Positions 41,619 through 50,768 of a DNA stretch of 64,000 bases are shown one piece after another. The translations under genes and the position numbers were made by a program. Position 1 is the stretch's first letter; the number at the start of each line of letters is the position of its first letter. Source of the stretch: [Actinomadura] parvosata subsp. kistnae (GTDB taxonomy: Bacteria > Actinomycetota > Actinomycetes > Streptosporangiales > Streptosporangiaceae). The DNA lies in assembly GCF_900323885.1 (NCBI RefSeq), contig NZ_OOHJ01000005.1:62001-126000 (forward strand), given 5' to 3'. A model generated the notes under the pieces. The model was not told the origin of the DNA. It saw only the letters and a list, made by a program, of their open reading frames with translations, and made no database searches.

Positions 41619-42762
41619 CGGCGCCGCCCTCCAGCCACTTGCGCAGCTCAGCCCCGTGCTCGTCCAGTTCGGGCGGCGGGAGCGCGTACCCGGCGGGTGT
41701 CTCGGAGAAGCGGATCGGGTGCCGCGTGGTCGGTACCGCCCGCTCGCCCTCGCCCACCACCACGACGGGCTCCAGCCCGAACCGCTCGGCCACCGCGAAC
41801 CCGCCGTCGATCGTGTTGATCGGCCCGCTCGGTATCCCGGCCTCCACCAGCAGCGCGAACCACTCGTCGGCGGGCCGGGTGACGAGCCGTTCGACGAGCA
41901 GGGGCCGCAGCTCGTCGCGGCGGGCGGTGCGGTCGGCGTTGCGGGCGAAGCGCGGGTCGTCGGCGACCTCGGGGATGCCGAGCACCTCGCACAGCTTCCT
42001 GAACTGGCCGTCGTTGGCGGCGGCCACGATGAGGTCGTGGTCGGCGGTGGGCAGTGGCTCGTACGGGAACACGCTCGGGTGCGCGTTGCCCATCCGGAAG
42101 GGCACGACGCCGCCCGCCACGTAGGCGGAGCTCTGGTTGACCAGCCCGGTCAGCGCGGAGGACATGAGGTTGACCTCGACGTGCTGCCCCTGCCCGGTGG
42201 CGTCGCGGTGCCGCAGGGGCGGCCAGGACGCCGATGACGGCGTGGTTGCCCGCCATCACGTCGAACACGGAGATGCCGGCCCGGTACGGCGGCCCGTCCG
42301 GCTCCCCGGTGAGGCTCATGAGCCCGGACATGGCCTGCACCATGAGGTCGTAGCCGGGCACCCGCGCTCCGGCCCCCGACCCGAACCCGCTGATGGAGGC
42401 GTACACGACGCCGGGGTTGCGGGCGGAGACGGCCGGGTGGTCGAGCCCGTACTTGGCCAGGCCGCCGGCCGGAAGTTCTCCACCAGCACGTCCGCCCGCC
42501 GGGCCAGCTCCCTGGCGAGCCGCGCGTCGCCGTCGTCGCGCAGGTCCAGCGCGATCGAGCGCTTGCCGCGGTTGACCCCGAGGTAGTACGTGGAGGTGTC
42601 GCCGCGCGCGGGCGGCGTCCAGGTGCGGGTGTCGTCGCCCTGCGGCCCCTCCACCTTGATGACGTCGGCCCCCAGGTCGGCCAGCAGCATCGTGGCGTAG
42701 GGCCCGGCCAGGATCCTGGAGAAGTCGGCCACCAGCACGCCGGACAACGGCCCGTCAGTCAT
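41611..42762 (-). pseudogene. Family III CoA-transferase (CaiB/BaiF), two frameshifts
   Basis: Formyl-CoA-transferase-type enzyme moving CoA between carboxylic acids. The N-terminus MTDGPLSGVLVADFSRILAG then DLGADVIKVEGPQGDDTR and YYLGVNRGKRSIALDL is characteristic. One base is missing near 42466 (after VENFRP) and one extra base lies in the G-run at 42216-42219 (after GVLAA). Correcting both gives a continuous 383-residue protein ending GGADA, and the two indels cancel in length. Because the coding sequence is otherwise intact, sequencing error is likely. First gene of the ring-cleavage operon, divergent from the amidohydrolase. Confidence 0.8.
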
Positions 42763-42787
42763 GCAGCTCCCACCTCGCGTCCGCGTA

Positions 42788-42904
42788 ACGGACGAATGTC
42801 CGTAGACGTGATCACAGCATGCGTGGAGCCGGGCGTCAACCTTCTTGACAGGCGATCGCCCGCTCATCACAGTGACGGTGACCGTACAGCGGACAGTTGT
42901 TCGC
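42788..42904. promoter_or_regulatory. Divergent promoter with two IclR-type operator candidates
   Basis: Perfect inverted repeat ACGGAC(gaat)GTCCGT at 42788-42803, and GCGGACA/TGTTCGC (one mismatch) at 42889-42904. Between them TTGACA (42845-42850) and CACAGT (42868-42873) form a possible plus-strand promoter. Confidence 0.55.
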
Positions 42905-42920
42905 AAGCGAGGAGCGTGCC

Positions 42921-44366
42921 ATGAACGACTTCGAGGCGGGACGTCCCCTGGTGCTGCGCGGCGGCACCGTGCTCCCCATGGACGGGCCACCGGACGCCCG
43001 CCGCGTGCTGCCCGGCACGGACGTCCTCATCGCCGGCGACACGATCGCCGCCGTCGGCCCCGGCCTGGAGGTCCCGGAGGGCACGGCCGAGATCGACGCG
43101 TCCGGCGGCATCGTCCTGCCCGGCATGATCGACACGCACCGGCACATGTGGCAGACCGCGCTGCGCGGCTACGGTGCCGACTGGACGCTCACCCAGTACT
43201 TCGTCTGGTTCTACCTGGAGTACGGCAAGCTGTTCCGGCCCGAGGACGTGCACGCGGGCAACACGCTGGCCGCGATCGAGGCCCTCGACGCCGGCGTCAC
43301 CACCGTCGTCGACTGGTCGCACGGCCTGCGCACCCCCGACCACGCCGACGCCGCCGCCGACGCGCTGCGGTCGGTGCCCGGCCGGTACGTGCTCGCGTAC
43401 GGCAACATCCAGCAGCCGCCCGCCGCGTGGGCGACGGCGCCGGAGCTGCGCGACTTCGTGCGCAGGAGGATCACCGGCGACGGCCTGCTCGGCTTCCAGC
43501 TCGCCTTCGACGTGCTCGGCGACCCGTCCTTCCCGGAGCGGCCCGCGTTCGAGGTGGCCCGCGACCTCGGCGTGGCCGTCACCACGCACGCCGGCGTGTG
43601 GGGCGCGACCGGCGACGACGGCATCAGGCTCATGCACGAGCACGGCTTCATGACCCCGGGCACCATCTACGTGCACGCCGCCTCGCTGTCGGCCGACTCC
43701 TACCACCGCATCGCGGCCACCGGCGGCTCCGTGTCGGTCTCGACGGAGAGCGAGCAGAGCGCCGGCCAGGGCTACCCGCCCACCTGGGCCCTGCGCGCCC
43801 ACGGCATCCCGGTCTCCCTGTCCATGGACACCAGCGTCTGGTGGAGCGGCGACCTGTTCTCCGCGATGCGCGCCACGCTGGGCGCCGACCGGTCCCGCGA
43901 GCACCTGGAGGCGCACGCCAGGAGCGAGACGGTCACGCACGCCGCGCTGCGCGCCGACCAGGTCGTGGACTGGGCCACCCGGGGCGGCGCCGCCGCGCTC
44001 GGCCGCGACGACCTCGGCGTCCTCGCGCCGGGCCGCAAGGCCGATCTGGTGCTCATCAAGAACGATGGTTCGCCCGTGTCGTTCCCGCTGCTCAACCCGT
44101 TCGGGCACGTCGTGTTCCAGGCGCAGCGCGGCGACGTGCACACCGTGCTCGTCAACGGGCGGGTGGTCAAGCACGAGCACCGCCTCGTCGGCATCGACCT
44201 GGCCGCCGCGCGGGCAGAGGTGGAGCGCACGATCGACTACCTGAAGGGCGAGATGGGGAAGGAGGCGTGGGAGAAGGGCATGAACCCGGACATTCCCACG
44301 ACGAAGGTGCTCGACAACCCGTACACGTACACGGACTACCGCAGCGACTCCACTCACCGTCTGTAG
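42921..44366 (+). CDS. Amidohydrolase (ATZ/TRZ, 8-oxoguanine deaminase-like)
   Basis: A 481-residue metal-dependent hydrolase of the cytosine-deaminase-like amidohydrolase group. Metal ligands: the HxH in MIDTHRHMWQTALRG, a His in VTTHAGVW, a His in IYVHAASL and the Asp in SLSMDTSVWW. The C-terminal PGRKADLVLIKND closes the composite domain. ATG 42921 has GAGGAG upstream. Divergent from the CoA-transferase operon and 49 bp upstream of IclR. It may deaminate or dechlorinate a heteroaromatic, or open an amide in the same catabolic route. Confidence 0.88.
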   Translation: MNDFEAGRPLVLRGGTVLPMDGPPDARRVLPGTDVLIAGDTIAAVGPGLEVPEGTAEIDASGGIVLPGMIDTHRHMWQTALRGYGADWTLTQYFVWFYLEYGKLFRPEDVHAGNTLAAIEALDAGVTTVVDWSHGLRTPDHADAAADALRSVPGRYVLAYGNIQQPPAAWATAPELRDFVRRRITGDGLLGFQLAFDVLGDPSFPERPAFEVARDLGVAVTTHAGVWGATGDDGIRLMHEHGFMTPGTIYVHAASLSADSYHRIAATGGSVSVSTESEQSAGQGYPPTWALRAHGIPVSLSMDTSVWWSGDLFSAMRATLGADRSREHLEAHARSETVTHAALRADQVVDWATRGGAAALGRDDLGVLAPGRKADLVLIKNDGSPVSFPLLNPFGHVVFQAQRGDVHTVLVNGRVVKHEHRLVGIDLAAARAEVERTIDYLKGEMGKEAWEKGMNPDIPTTKVLDNPYTYTDYRSDSTHRL

Positions 44367-44415
44367 GAGCCCCTAAAGTCGGATCAGGCAGATCCAGGAA
44401 CGAGCGGGGACGTAC

Positions 44416-45219
44416 ATGGCACGTGGTGAGACCGGACCTGACTTCATCGAGGCCCTGGCCCGCGGCCTCGACGTCATCAGGGCCTTCCAGCCGGGCCGCC
44501 CGGTCATGTCGCTGACGGAGGTCGCGACGGCCGCCGGCTTGGCCCGCCCGACGGCCCGCCGCATCCTGCTCACCCTCCAGGAGTTGGGTTATGCCAGGCC
44601 GGAGCCGGGCGGTTTCGCGCTGACGCCGCGCGTGCTGGAGCTGGGCGTGTCGTACGTGCGCTCGATGAGCCTGTGGGAGGTGGCCCGCCCGCACCTGGAG
44701 GAGCTGGTCGCACGGACGCGCGAGTCGTCCTCGATCGCCCAGCTCGACGGCTCCGACATCGTGTACGTGGCCAGGGTCTCCGTGCCGAAGATCGTGGCCC
44801 TGTCGGTGCAGATCGGCACCCGGTTCCCGGCGCTGCCGACGTCCCTGGGCAAGGTGCTGCTGGCGGCGCTGCCGCCGGCCGAGGTGGAGCGGGTGCTGGC
44901 CGAGCCGAGCCGCTCCGGCATCGAGCCGCGCTGGCGGCCGGACGCCAAGGAGCGCGAGGCGGCGCTGCGCGCGGTGCGGGCCAAGGGCTGGGCGGTGACG
45001 GACCAGCAGCTCGCCCTGGGCATCAGGTCGGTGGCGGCGCCGCTGCGCGACGGGCTCGGCAACGTCATCGCGGCGGTGAACGTCAACGCGCACGCCGCCG
45101 AGACCTCCGTCGAGAAGCTGACGGAGGAGCACCTGCCGCTGCTGCTGAAGACCGCGGGCGCGATCAGCGCCGACTGGGCGGCGTACGAGGCGGTGCCGCA
45201 CGTCACCACCGCCGGGTAG
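44416..45219 (+). CDS. IclR family regulator (PcaR/PobR-like)
   Basis: A 267-residue IclR protein. The winged helix reads MSLTEVATAAGLARPTARRI then LLTLQELGYARPEPGGFAL. The effector domain has RVSVPKIVALSVQIGTRFPA and SLGKVLLAALP. This arrangement is that of PcaR/PobR/CatR-type regulators of aromatic catabolism, in line with its place beside ligA/ligB. Its likely sites are the inverted repeats at 42788 and 42889. Confidence 0.93.
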   Translation: MARGETGPDFIEALARGLDVIRAFQPGRPVMSLTEVATAAGLARPTARRILLTLQELGYARPEPGGFALTPRVLELGVSYVRSMSLWEVARPHLEELVARTRESSSIAQLDGSDIVYVARVSVPKIVALSVQIGTRFPALPTSLGKVLLAALPPAEVERVLAEPSRSGIEPRWRPDAKEREAALRAVRAKGWAVTDQQLALGIRSVAAPLRDGLGNVIAAVNVNAHAAETSVEKLTEEHLPLLLKTAGAISADWAAYEAVPHVTTAG

Positions 45220-45291
45220 CCTCCTGGGTCTTGCCGGTTGGTGATTGTCGGCTTTCAATGAGCCCCAGAAGGGATCTTCCTGGAGGGGCAC

Positions 45292-47325
45292 ATGCATGGC
45301 TTACGGGCGTCCGCGGTCGTTCTGCTGATCGTCGGCTCGACATTCCTGGCACCTGCGCCATCGGCTCCGGCGGTCGCCGCCGGGCCGGCCGATCCCGAGC
45401 CGGTCTCCCTGGTCACGCTGTCCGTGCCGGACGCGGCGGCCATGGAGCGGCTCGTGGCGTCGGGCGCCGATCTCACCGAACGCGTACGCCCGCAGCCTGA
45501 CGGCAGCGTCCGGATCGACGCGGTCCTGACGCCCAGCCAGCTCGCCGCCCTGCCGGAGGGCGTGAGCCGGGCGTCCGGAAGCCCGGCGCCGGCGGCCCCC
45601 AAGGCCACCGCCACGCAGCAGGACCAGGTGGTCGTCGAGCGGGCGGTCTGGTTCAGGTCCCGCGACGGGTACTTCCTGTCCGTCGAGGCCAGCAGCAGCG
45701 CCGCCGAGGCCGCCACGCTCACCGTCACCTGGCAGGGCAGGCGCGGCACGAGCGGGCAGGCCGAGATGGTCGCGTACGTGGACGCGGGCGCCTACCTGGG
45801 GCACCAGTTCAGCACGCCCGTCCCGGCCGACGACCGGCCGCTGCGCATCACCGTCACCTCCACCGGCGGCGGCACGGCGCAGGCCCGGGTCAGGGAATGG
45901 CCCGACGGCGCGCGGCCCGACCAGAACGGCCGCGGCTACCAGAAGGACTTCGTCACCCAGTACATGCCGCCCGCGCAGCTCAACGAGCGCATCAAGGCGC
46001 TGCACCGCCAGTTCCCCAGGCTCACGGACCTGATCGCGCTGCCGTACCGGACCAACGGCTACCGCAGGCACGCGCAGGCGCTGATCGGCACGCCGCCCGG
46101 CGCGGCCGTCGTCGTCACCTCGAACGCGTACGGCTCCGAGGGCGGCAACGACCTGTCCGTCGAGCTGGCCGCGCCCGGCGCGCCCGACCGGCCGCTGCGG
46201 GTCACCGTCAGCGGCAAGCTGATCACCGTCAGCCTGGCCACCGACGCCTCCGGCACGCCGGTCAGCACCGCCGCCCAGGTCGTCGCGGCCGTCAACGCCG
46301 TGCCCGGCATCCCCGTCAAGGCGTCCCTGTACCGCACCGACCCGGGCGCGGGCGTCATGGCGGCCGCGCCGCCCGTCCAGCTCGACGACTTCCTCAACGC
46401 GCCCGCCGACGTGCCCCGCGCGCCCGCGCAGGTGCTCGCGCTGCGCATCGGCGAGCGGCGCGACGGCTCGCGCACCGGCGTGCTCGCCTACGCGCAGGAG
46501 CACGCACGCGAGTGGGTGACGCCGCTGGTCACGATCGAGGCGGCCGAGCGGCTGCTGCGCAACTACGCGCACGACCGGGCCACCCGCCGGCTGCTGGAGC
46601 GCACCGACATCTTCATCGTGCCGACCGTCAACCCCGACGGCGCGAACTACAGCTTCTACGACTTCAACTCCCAGCGGAAGAACATGACGAACCACTGCCC
46701 GGCGCAGCAGTCCGACCCGGCGCTGCGCAACACCTGGGGCGTGGACGTCAACCGCAACTACGCGGTCGGCTCGCTGTCCGACGGCTACTTCGGCGCCTCG
46801 GCCAACTGCCAGAGCGGCACGTACGCGGGGCCGGGCGAGCACTCCGAGCCGGAGAGCCGCAACGTCATCTGGCTGGCCCAGAAGTACCGCAACATCCGCT
46901 TCGCCATGAACGTGCACAGCTACGGCGGCTTCTTCATGTGGCCTCCCGGCGCGTACAAGCTGGACGGCCGCGTCACCCTGCCCCGGCCCACGCCGCAGGA
47001 CGAGGCGTACTTCCTGCGCTCGGCCCGCACGATCGAGCAGGCCATCGCCGGTGAGCGCGGCACGGTCATCTGGCCGCAGCAGACCGGGCCCGTCACGGAC
47101 GTGCTGTACTCGGCGGCGGGCAACTCCGCCGACGAGCTCTGGTACGACCACGGCATCTACGGCTGGGACTTCGAGGTCGGCGCCGACCTGTGGGACCCGG
47201 CGACCCGCACGTGGGAGGGCGTGGGCTTCCAGCCGCCGTTCGAGGAGGGGCACGCGGAGGCGATGGAGTTCGCCACCGGGCTCATCTCGCTCATCGGCAT
47301 CGCCGCCGACTACAAGGAGCGGTGA
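45292..47325 (+). CDS. Secreted M14 zinc carboxypeptidase
   Basis: A 677-residue exported peptidase. The signal peptide is about residues 1-30 (LRASAVVLLIVGSTFLAPAP). A roughly 330-residue N-terminal region of unknown type precedes the M14 domain. The zinc site HxxE is His404/Glu407 in QEHAREWVTP. The substrate-binding region NPDGANYSFYDFNSQRKN then VDVNRNYAVG and the third ligand NVHSYGGFFMWPPG follow, and the catalytic Glu probably lies in WDFEVGADLW. ATG 45292 follows GGAGGGGCAC. Its stop overlaps the start of a second M14 gene (TGATG). Confidence 0.92.
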   Translation: MHGLRASAVVLLIVGSTFLAPAPSAPAVAAGPADPEPVSLVTLSVPDAAAMERLVASGADLTERVRPQPDGSVRIDAVLTPSQLAALPEGVSRASGSPAPAAPKATATQQDQVVVERAVWFRSRDGYFLSVEASSSAAEAATLTVTWQGRRGTSGQAEMVAYVDAGAYLGHQFSTPVPADDRPLRITVTSTGGGTAQARVREWPDGARPDQNGRGYQKDFVTQYMPPAQLNERIKALHRQFPRLTDLIALPYRTNGYRRHAQALIGTPPGAAVVVTSNAYGSEGGNDLSVELAAPGAPDRPLRVTVSGKLITVSLATDASGTPVSTAAQVVAAVNAVPGIPVKASLYRTDPGAGVMAAAPPVQLDDFLNAPADVPRAPAQVLALRIGERRDGSRTGVLAYAQEHAREWVTPLVTIEAAERLLRNYAHDRATRRLLERTDIFIVPTVNPDGANYSFYDFNSQRKNMTNHCPAQQSDPALRNTWGVDVNRNYAVGSLSDGYFGASANCQSGTYAGPGEHSEPESRNVIWLAQKYRNIRFAMNVHSYGGFFMWPPGAYKLDGRVTLPRPTPQDEAYFLRSARTIEQAIAGERGTVIWPQQTGPVTDVLYSAAGNSADELWYDHGIYGWDFEVGADLWDPATRTWEGVGFQPPFEEGHAEAMEFATGLISLIGIAADYKER

Positions 47326-49880
47326 TGCGCCGCTCCCTGACCGCGGCCGTCGCGGCCGCGCTCCTCGCCGTCCCCGCCCCCGCCGCGCTGGCCGGCCCGG
47401 ATCCGTCGCCCCCGGCCGTCCGGGACTTCGGCAACGGCCCCGAGCGGAACGACGTCGCCGCGGGCGTCCCGGAGCAGGCCGCCCGCGCCGCCGCCGCGCC
47501 CGAGGCGCAGCCGTACGGGCACTCCCGCGACCGGGGCTACCCCCGCCGGACGCGGCTCCCGCTGCCGCCGGAGAACCCGGCCGACGCCTCGATCAAGCTC
47601 GGCCTGGTGCCCTACCACGGCATCGCGCCCCGGCTGAACGAGCTTCAGCAGCGCAGCGACCGGGTCAGCGTGGAGATCATCGGCCGCTCGTACCAGGGCC
47701 GCGACCTCTACCTCGTCACCGTCACCGAGCCGGAGAGCCCAGCCCGCGCCCGCGAGCAGGCCCGCATCCGCGAGCGCATCGAGAACGACCCGGCCGTCGC
47801 CGCCCGCGACCGCGGCCTGGCCGCACGGTACAAGGCGCCGATCTTCATCAACGCCAACATCCACGGCAACGAGTGGGAGGGCACCGACGCCGCGCTGCGC
47901 ACGATCGAGCAGCTCGCCACCAGCACCGACCCGGCGGTCGCCGGGCTGCTCGCCCGCACCCGCCTGTACTTCAACGTCACCGCCAACCCCGACGGCCGCG
48001 TCAACGGCGTGCGCCAGAACGGCGCCGGCTTCGACCTGAACCGCGACTTCGTCACCGCCTCCCAGCCCGAGGCGCGCGCGATGCGCCAAGCGATCATCGA
48101 CACGCAGCCGGTCACCCTGCTCGACCTGCACGGCTACGTCAACGGCACGCTCATCGAGCCGACCACCCCGCCGCACGGCGCGAACTACGAGTACGACCTG
48201 TTCATCACCAACACCTACGCCAACGGCCTGCGCATGGAGGCCGCGGTCAACGGCCTCGGCTACACGCCGGACAAGGACGGCGTCGAGCCCGTGCAGATCC
48301 CGTTCCGCGACTCCGACGAGGGCTGGGACGACTGGCCGCCGATCTTCACCCCGCAGTACGCGCCGTTCCACGGCACGGTCGCCGCGCACACCGTGGAGAT
48401 CCCGCTGGAGGTCAACGAGCCGGCCTACAGCGAGGAGCCCGTCGAGGAGCTGCGCCGCCGCGCGGCCGTCAACACCGACGTGGCCGCCGCCGCGGTGCGC
48501 GCCGCCTACGGCTTCGTGCTGGACCGGCACGACCGGCTGATCGCCGACCAGATCGAGATGTTCCGGCGCGGCGCGGCCGGCGAGCCCGCGAGGACCGTGC
48601 CGCTCGGCATCGTGCCGGGGTTCGGGCCCGAGGACGTCTACACCACCACGTTCCCGCGCGCGTACGTGATCCCGGCCGGGGCGGGGCAGCGCTCGGCCAC
48701 GGCCGCCGCCCGGCTGGTGGACCACCTGATCGCCAACGACGTGCGGGTGGAGCGGGCGCGCTCCGCGTTCCGCGCGGGCGGCCGGACGTACCCGGCCGGC
48801 TCGTACGTCGTGGACCTGCGCCAGCCGAAACGCGGCCTGGCCAACGTCATGCTGGAGCCGGGCGCCGACATCTCGCCCAGGGTGTCCGCCATGTACGACA
48901 TCTCCGGCTGGAGCCACGCCCTGCTGTGGGGCGCCACCGTCGAGCCGGTCCAGTCGCTGCGCGCGCACACGGAGCCGGTGCGGGCCGCCGCGCCGACCGG
49001 CTCGGTGCCACGCACGCCCGGCCCGCTCGCACTGCGCGTCGACGACGCCAAGGAGGTCAGGGCGCTCAACGACCTGCTCGCCCAGGGCGTCGCGGTGACG
49101 TGGGACGGCGGCCGGGCGATCGTCCCGGCCCAGGCCCGGCAGGCCGCCAGGACCGTCGCCGACCGCTACGGCGTCGCCTTCACCCCGGCGGGCACGGCCA
49201 CCGGCACCCCGCTCGGCCAGGTGCGGGTGGCCGCCGCCGCGTCCGCGGACGAGCTGTTCACCCTGCGTGAGCTGGGCTTCCCCGTCACGCCCGTCTCGAC
49301 CGCGGTGCTGAACGCGGGCTTCGACTGGAGCGCCACCGACGTCCTGTACGTCTCCAGCGGGCTCAACCACGCCGCGCTGAACCCGGCGGCCAGGGCGGCG
49401 CTCGACGCGTTCCTCGCCGGCGGCGGCGTCGTCACGCGCGGCAGGACGGGCGCCGCGTTCAACACCGCCGCCGGCCTGCTGACCGCCACCACGGTCGCCG
49501 GCAACCCCGACGGCAACGGCGTGGTCCGCGTCGTGTCGGGCGGGGCCACCGGCGGCGGCTCGCCCGCCCACTCGTTCGTGTACTCGCCGCTCTGGTTCAC
49601 CGGCCTGGGGCCCGAGGTGACGGTCGAGCAGGCGTACGCGGCGGACGGCCCGCTGGTCGCCGGCCACTGGCGGCCCAGGGCCGACGGCTCCGGCGGCGGC
49701 CAGGACGCGGCCAGAGGCCAGGCGGCCGTGATCAGCGGCCGGGACGAGCGGGGCGCCACCGTGGTGCTTTTCGGCACCGAGCCGATGTTCCGCAACCATC
49801 CCAAGGGCCTGTTCGCGCAGGTGGCCAGGGCGTTGTACTGGTCGTCGTCGATCACGGGGGCCGCCGTGACCACCCCATGA
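47325..49880 (+). CDS. Secreted M14-family metallopeptidase, large form
   Basis: An 851-residue exported protein with a signal peptide to about residue 24. The M14 domain has the zinc motif HGNE at His180/Glu183 (NANIHGNEWEG), NVTANPDGRVNG, FDLNRDFVTA, the third ligand LLDLHGYVNG and the catalytic Glu in HTVEIPLEVN. The C-terminal half is typical of large M14 peptidases of actinomycetes and includes a glutamine-amidotransferase-like segment (VLYVSSGLNHAALN, AFLAGGGVVTRG). The coupled start suggests coordinated secretion with the upstream peptidase, perhaps to degrade proteins sequentially. Confidence 0.9.
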   Translation: MRRSLTAAVAAALLAVPAPAALAGPDPSPPAVRDFGNGPERNDVAAGVPEQAARAAAAPEAQPYGHSRDRGYPRRTRLPLPPENPADASIKLGLVPYHGIAPRLNELQQRSDRVSVEIIGRSYQGRDLYLVTVTEPESPARAREQARIRERIENDPAVAARDRGLAARYKAPIFINANIHGNEWEGTDAALRTIEQLATSTDPAVAGLLARTRLYFNVTANPDGRVNGVRQNGAGFDLNRDFVTASQPEARAMRQAIIDTQPVTLLDLHGYVNGTLIEPTTPPHGANYEYDLFITNTYANGLRMEAAVNGLGYTPDKDGVEPVQIPFRDSDEGWDDWPPIFTPQYAPFHGTVAAHTVEIPLEVNEPAYSEEPVEELRRRAAVNTDVAAAAVRAAYGFVLDRHDRLIADQIEMFRRGAAGEPARTVPLGIVPGFGPEDVYTTTFPRAYVIPAGAGQRSATAAARLVDHLIANDVRVERARSAFRAGGRTYPAGSYVVDLRQPKRGLANVMLEPGADISPRVSAMYDISGWSHALLWGATVEPVQSLRAHTEPVRAAAPTGSVPRTPGPLALRVDDAKEVRALNDLLAQGVAVTWDGGRAIVPAQARQAARTVADRYGVAFTPAGTATGTPLGQVRVAAAASADELFTLRELGFPVTPVSTAVLNAGFDWSATDVLYVSSGLNHAALNPAARAALDAFLAGGGVVTRGRTGAAFNTAAGLLTATTVAGNPDGNGVVRVVSGGATGGGSPAHSFVYSPLWFTGLGPEVTVEQAYAADGPLVAGHWRPRADGSGGGQDAARGQAAVISGRDERGATVVLFGTEPMFRNHPKGLFAQVARALYWSSSITGAAVTTP

Positions 49881-49938
49881 TCACATCTGCTATGTTGTGC
49901 CTTCCGGTCGGGTTCGCTCCCGGCCGGAAGCTTCATGT

Positions 49939-50457
49939 ATGACCTCCATACCTGTGACCGTGCGGCCGATGACCGCCGCCGACCACCCCGTCGCCGAGCG
50001 CCTGTGGCTGATGTTCCGCCACGACATGGCCGACTTCCAGGGCGGCCTGCCCAGCCCCGACGGCACCTACCACAGCGACCGGCTGCGCGCCGCGCTCAAG
50101 GGCGACGACTGGATCGCCTACCTGTTCACCAGCGGCGACTCGCCGGTCGGCTTCGCGTTCGTACGCGCGCTGTCCGGCCCCGAGCGCGTGCTGAACAGCT
50201 TCTTCATCGTCCGCGGCGCCCGCCGGTCCGGGATCGGCCTGACCGTCGTGCGCGAGGTGATCGCCCGTCACCCCGGCCGCTGGCGGATCGCCTTCCAGGA
50301 CGCGAACACGGCCGGCGTCGCGTTCTGGCGGCGGGTCGCCACGGAGCTGGCCGGCGACGCGTGGACGGAGGAACGACTGCCCGTCCCGCACCGGCCCGAC
50401 GCCCCGCCCGACGTGTGGATCTCCTTCACCTCCGCGGCCTCGGCGCCGCCCCGCTGA
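49939..50457 (+). CDS. GNAT family N-acetyltransferase
   Basis: A 172-residue acetyltransferase. The acetyl-CoA loop is FFIVRGARRSGIGLTVVREV, with the C-terminal strand WRIAFQDANTAGVAFWRRVA. ATG 49939 (MTSIPVTVRPM) gives the normal GNAT start. Substrate unknown. 58 bp after the M14 pair, followed by a hairpin terminator. Confidence 0.88.
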   Translation: MTSIPVTVRPMTAADHPVAERLWLMFRHDMADFQGGLPSPDGTYHSDRLRAALKGDDWIAYLFTSGDSPVGFAFVRALSGPERVLNSFFIVRGARRSGIGLTVVREVIARHPGRWRIAFQDANTAGVAFWRRVATELAGDAWTEERLPVPHRPDAPPDVWISFTSAASAPPR

Positions 50458-50481
50458 CCACGGCCATGACGACCGCCACGC

Positions 50482-50505
50482 ACGGCTCGTCGCAGGACGA
50501 GCCGT
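50482..50505 (+). terminator. Terminator hairpin after the GNAT gene
   Basis: Perfect 10-bp stem ACGGCTCGTC / GACGAGCCGT with a 4-nt loop, 25 bp after the stop. The rest of 50458-50768 holds a DevR-type box but no gene. Confidence 0.65.
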
Positions 50506-50664
50506 CCGTACCGGGCGTCCACCACGCGATCCAGCCCGGCGGGCGGTGCGCCTGCGGCAGCGCGGGCCAGTGCCGGACCGACCGCGCCGCGTGCCTGCTC
50601 CGAACCCGGCCCACAGCGTCACCGTCACCAAGACCGCCTCCACCCCCCCACACCCTGACCGTCG

Positions 50665-50678
50665 GGGACCAACGGCCC
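50665..50678. promoter_or_regulatory. DevR-type box GGGACCAACGGCCC
   Basis: Imperfect palindrome 91-104 bp upstream of the universal stress protein gene. It matches the GGGAC-N4-GnCCC pattern of DevR/DosR boxes. Confidence 0.55.
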
Positions 50679-50768
50679 TGCCGCGCGGGACCTCCTGCCT
50701 GGGCACGGCGCGGCAGAAAGGGCGAAGCTGGAGGTGAGGGGGTCGGGCCCGGCGGAAGGAGCGGCGTG

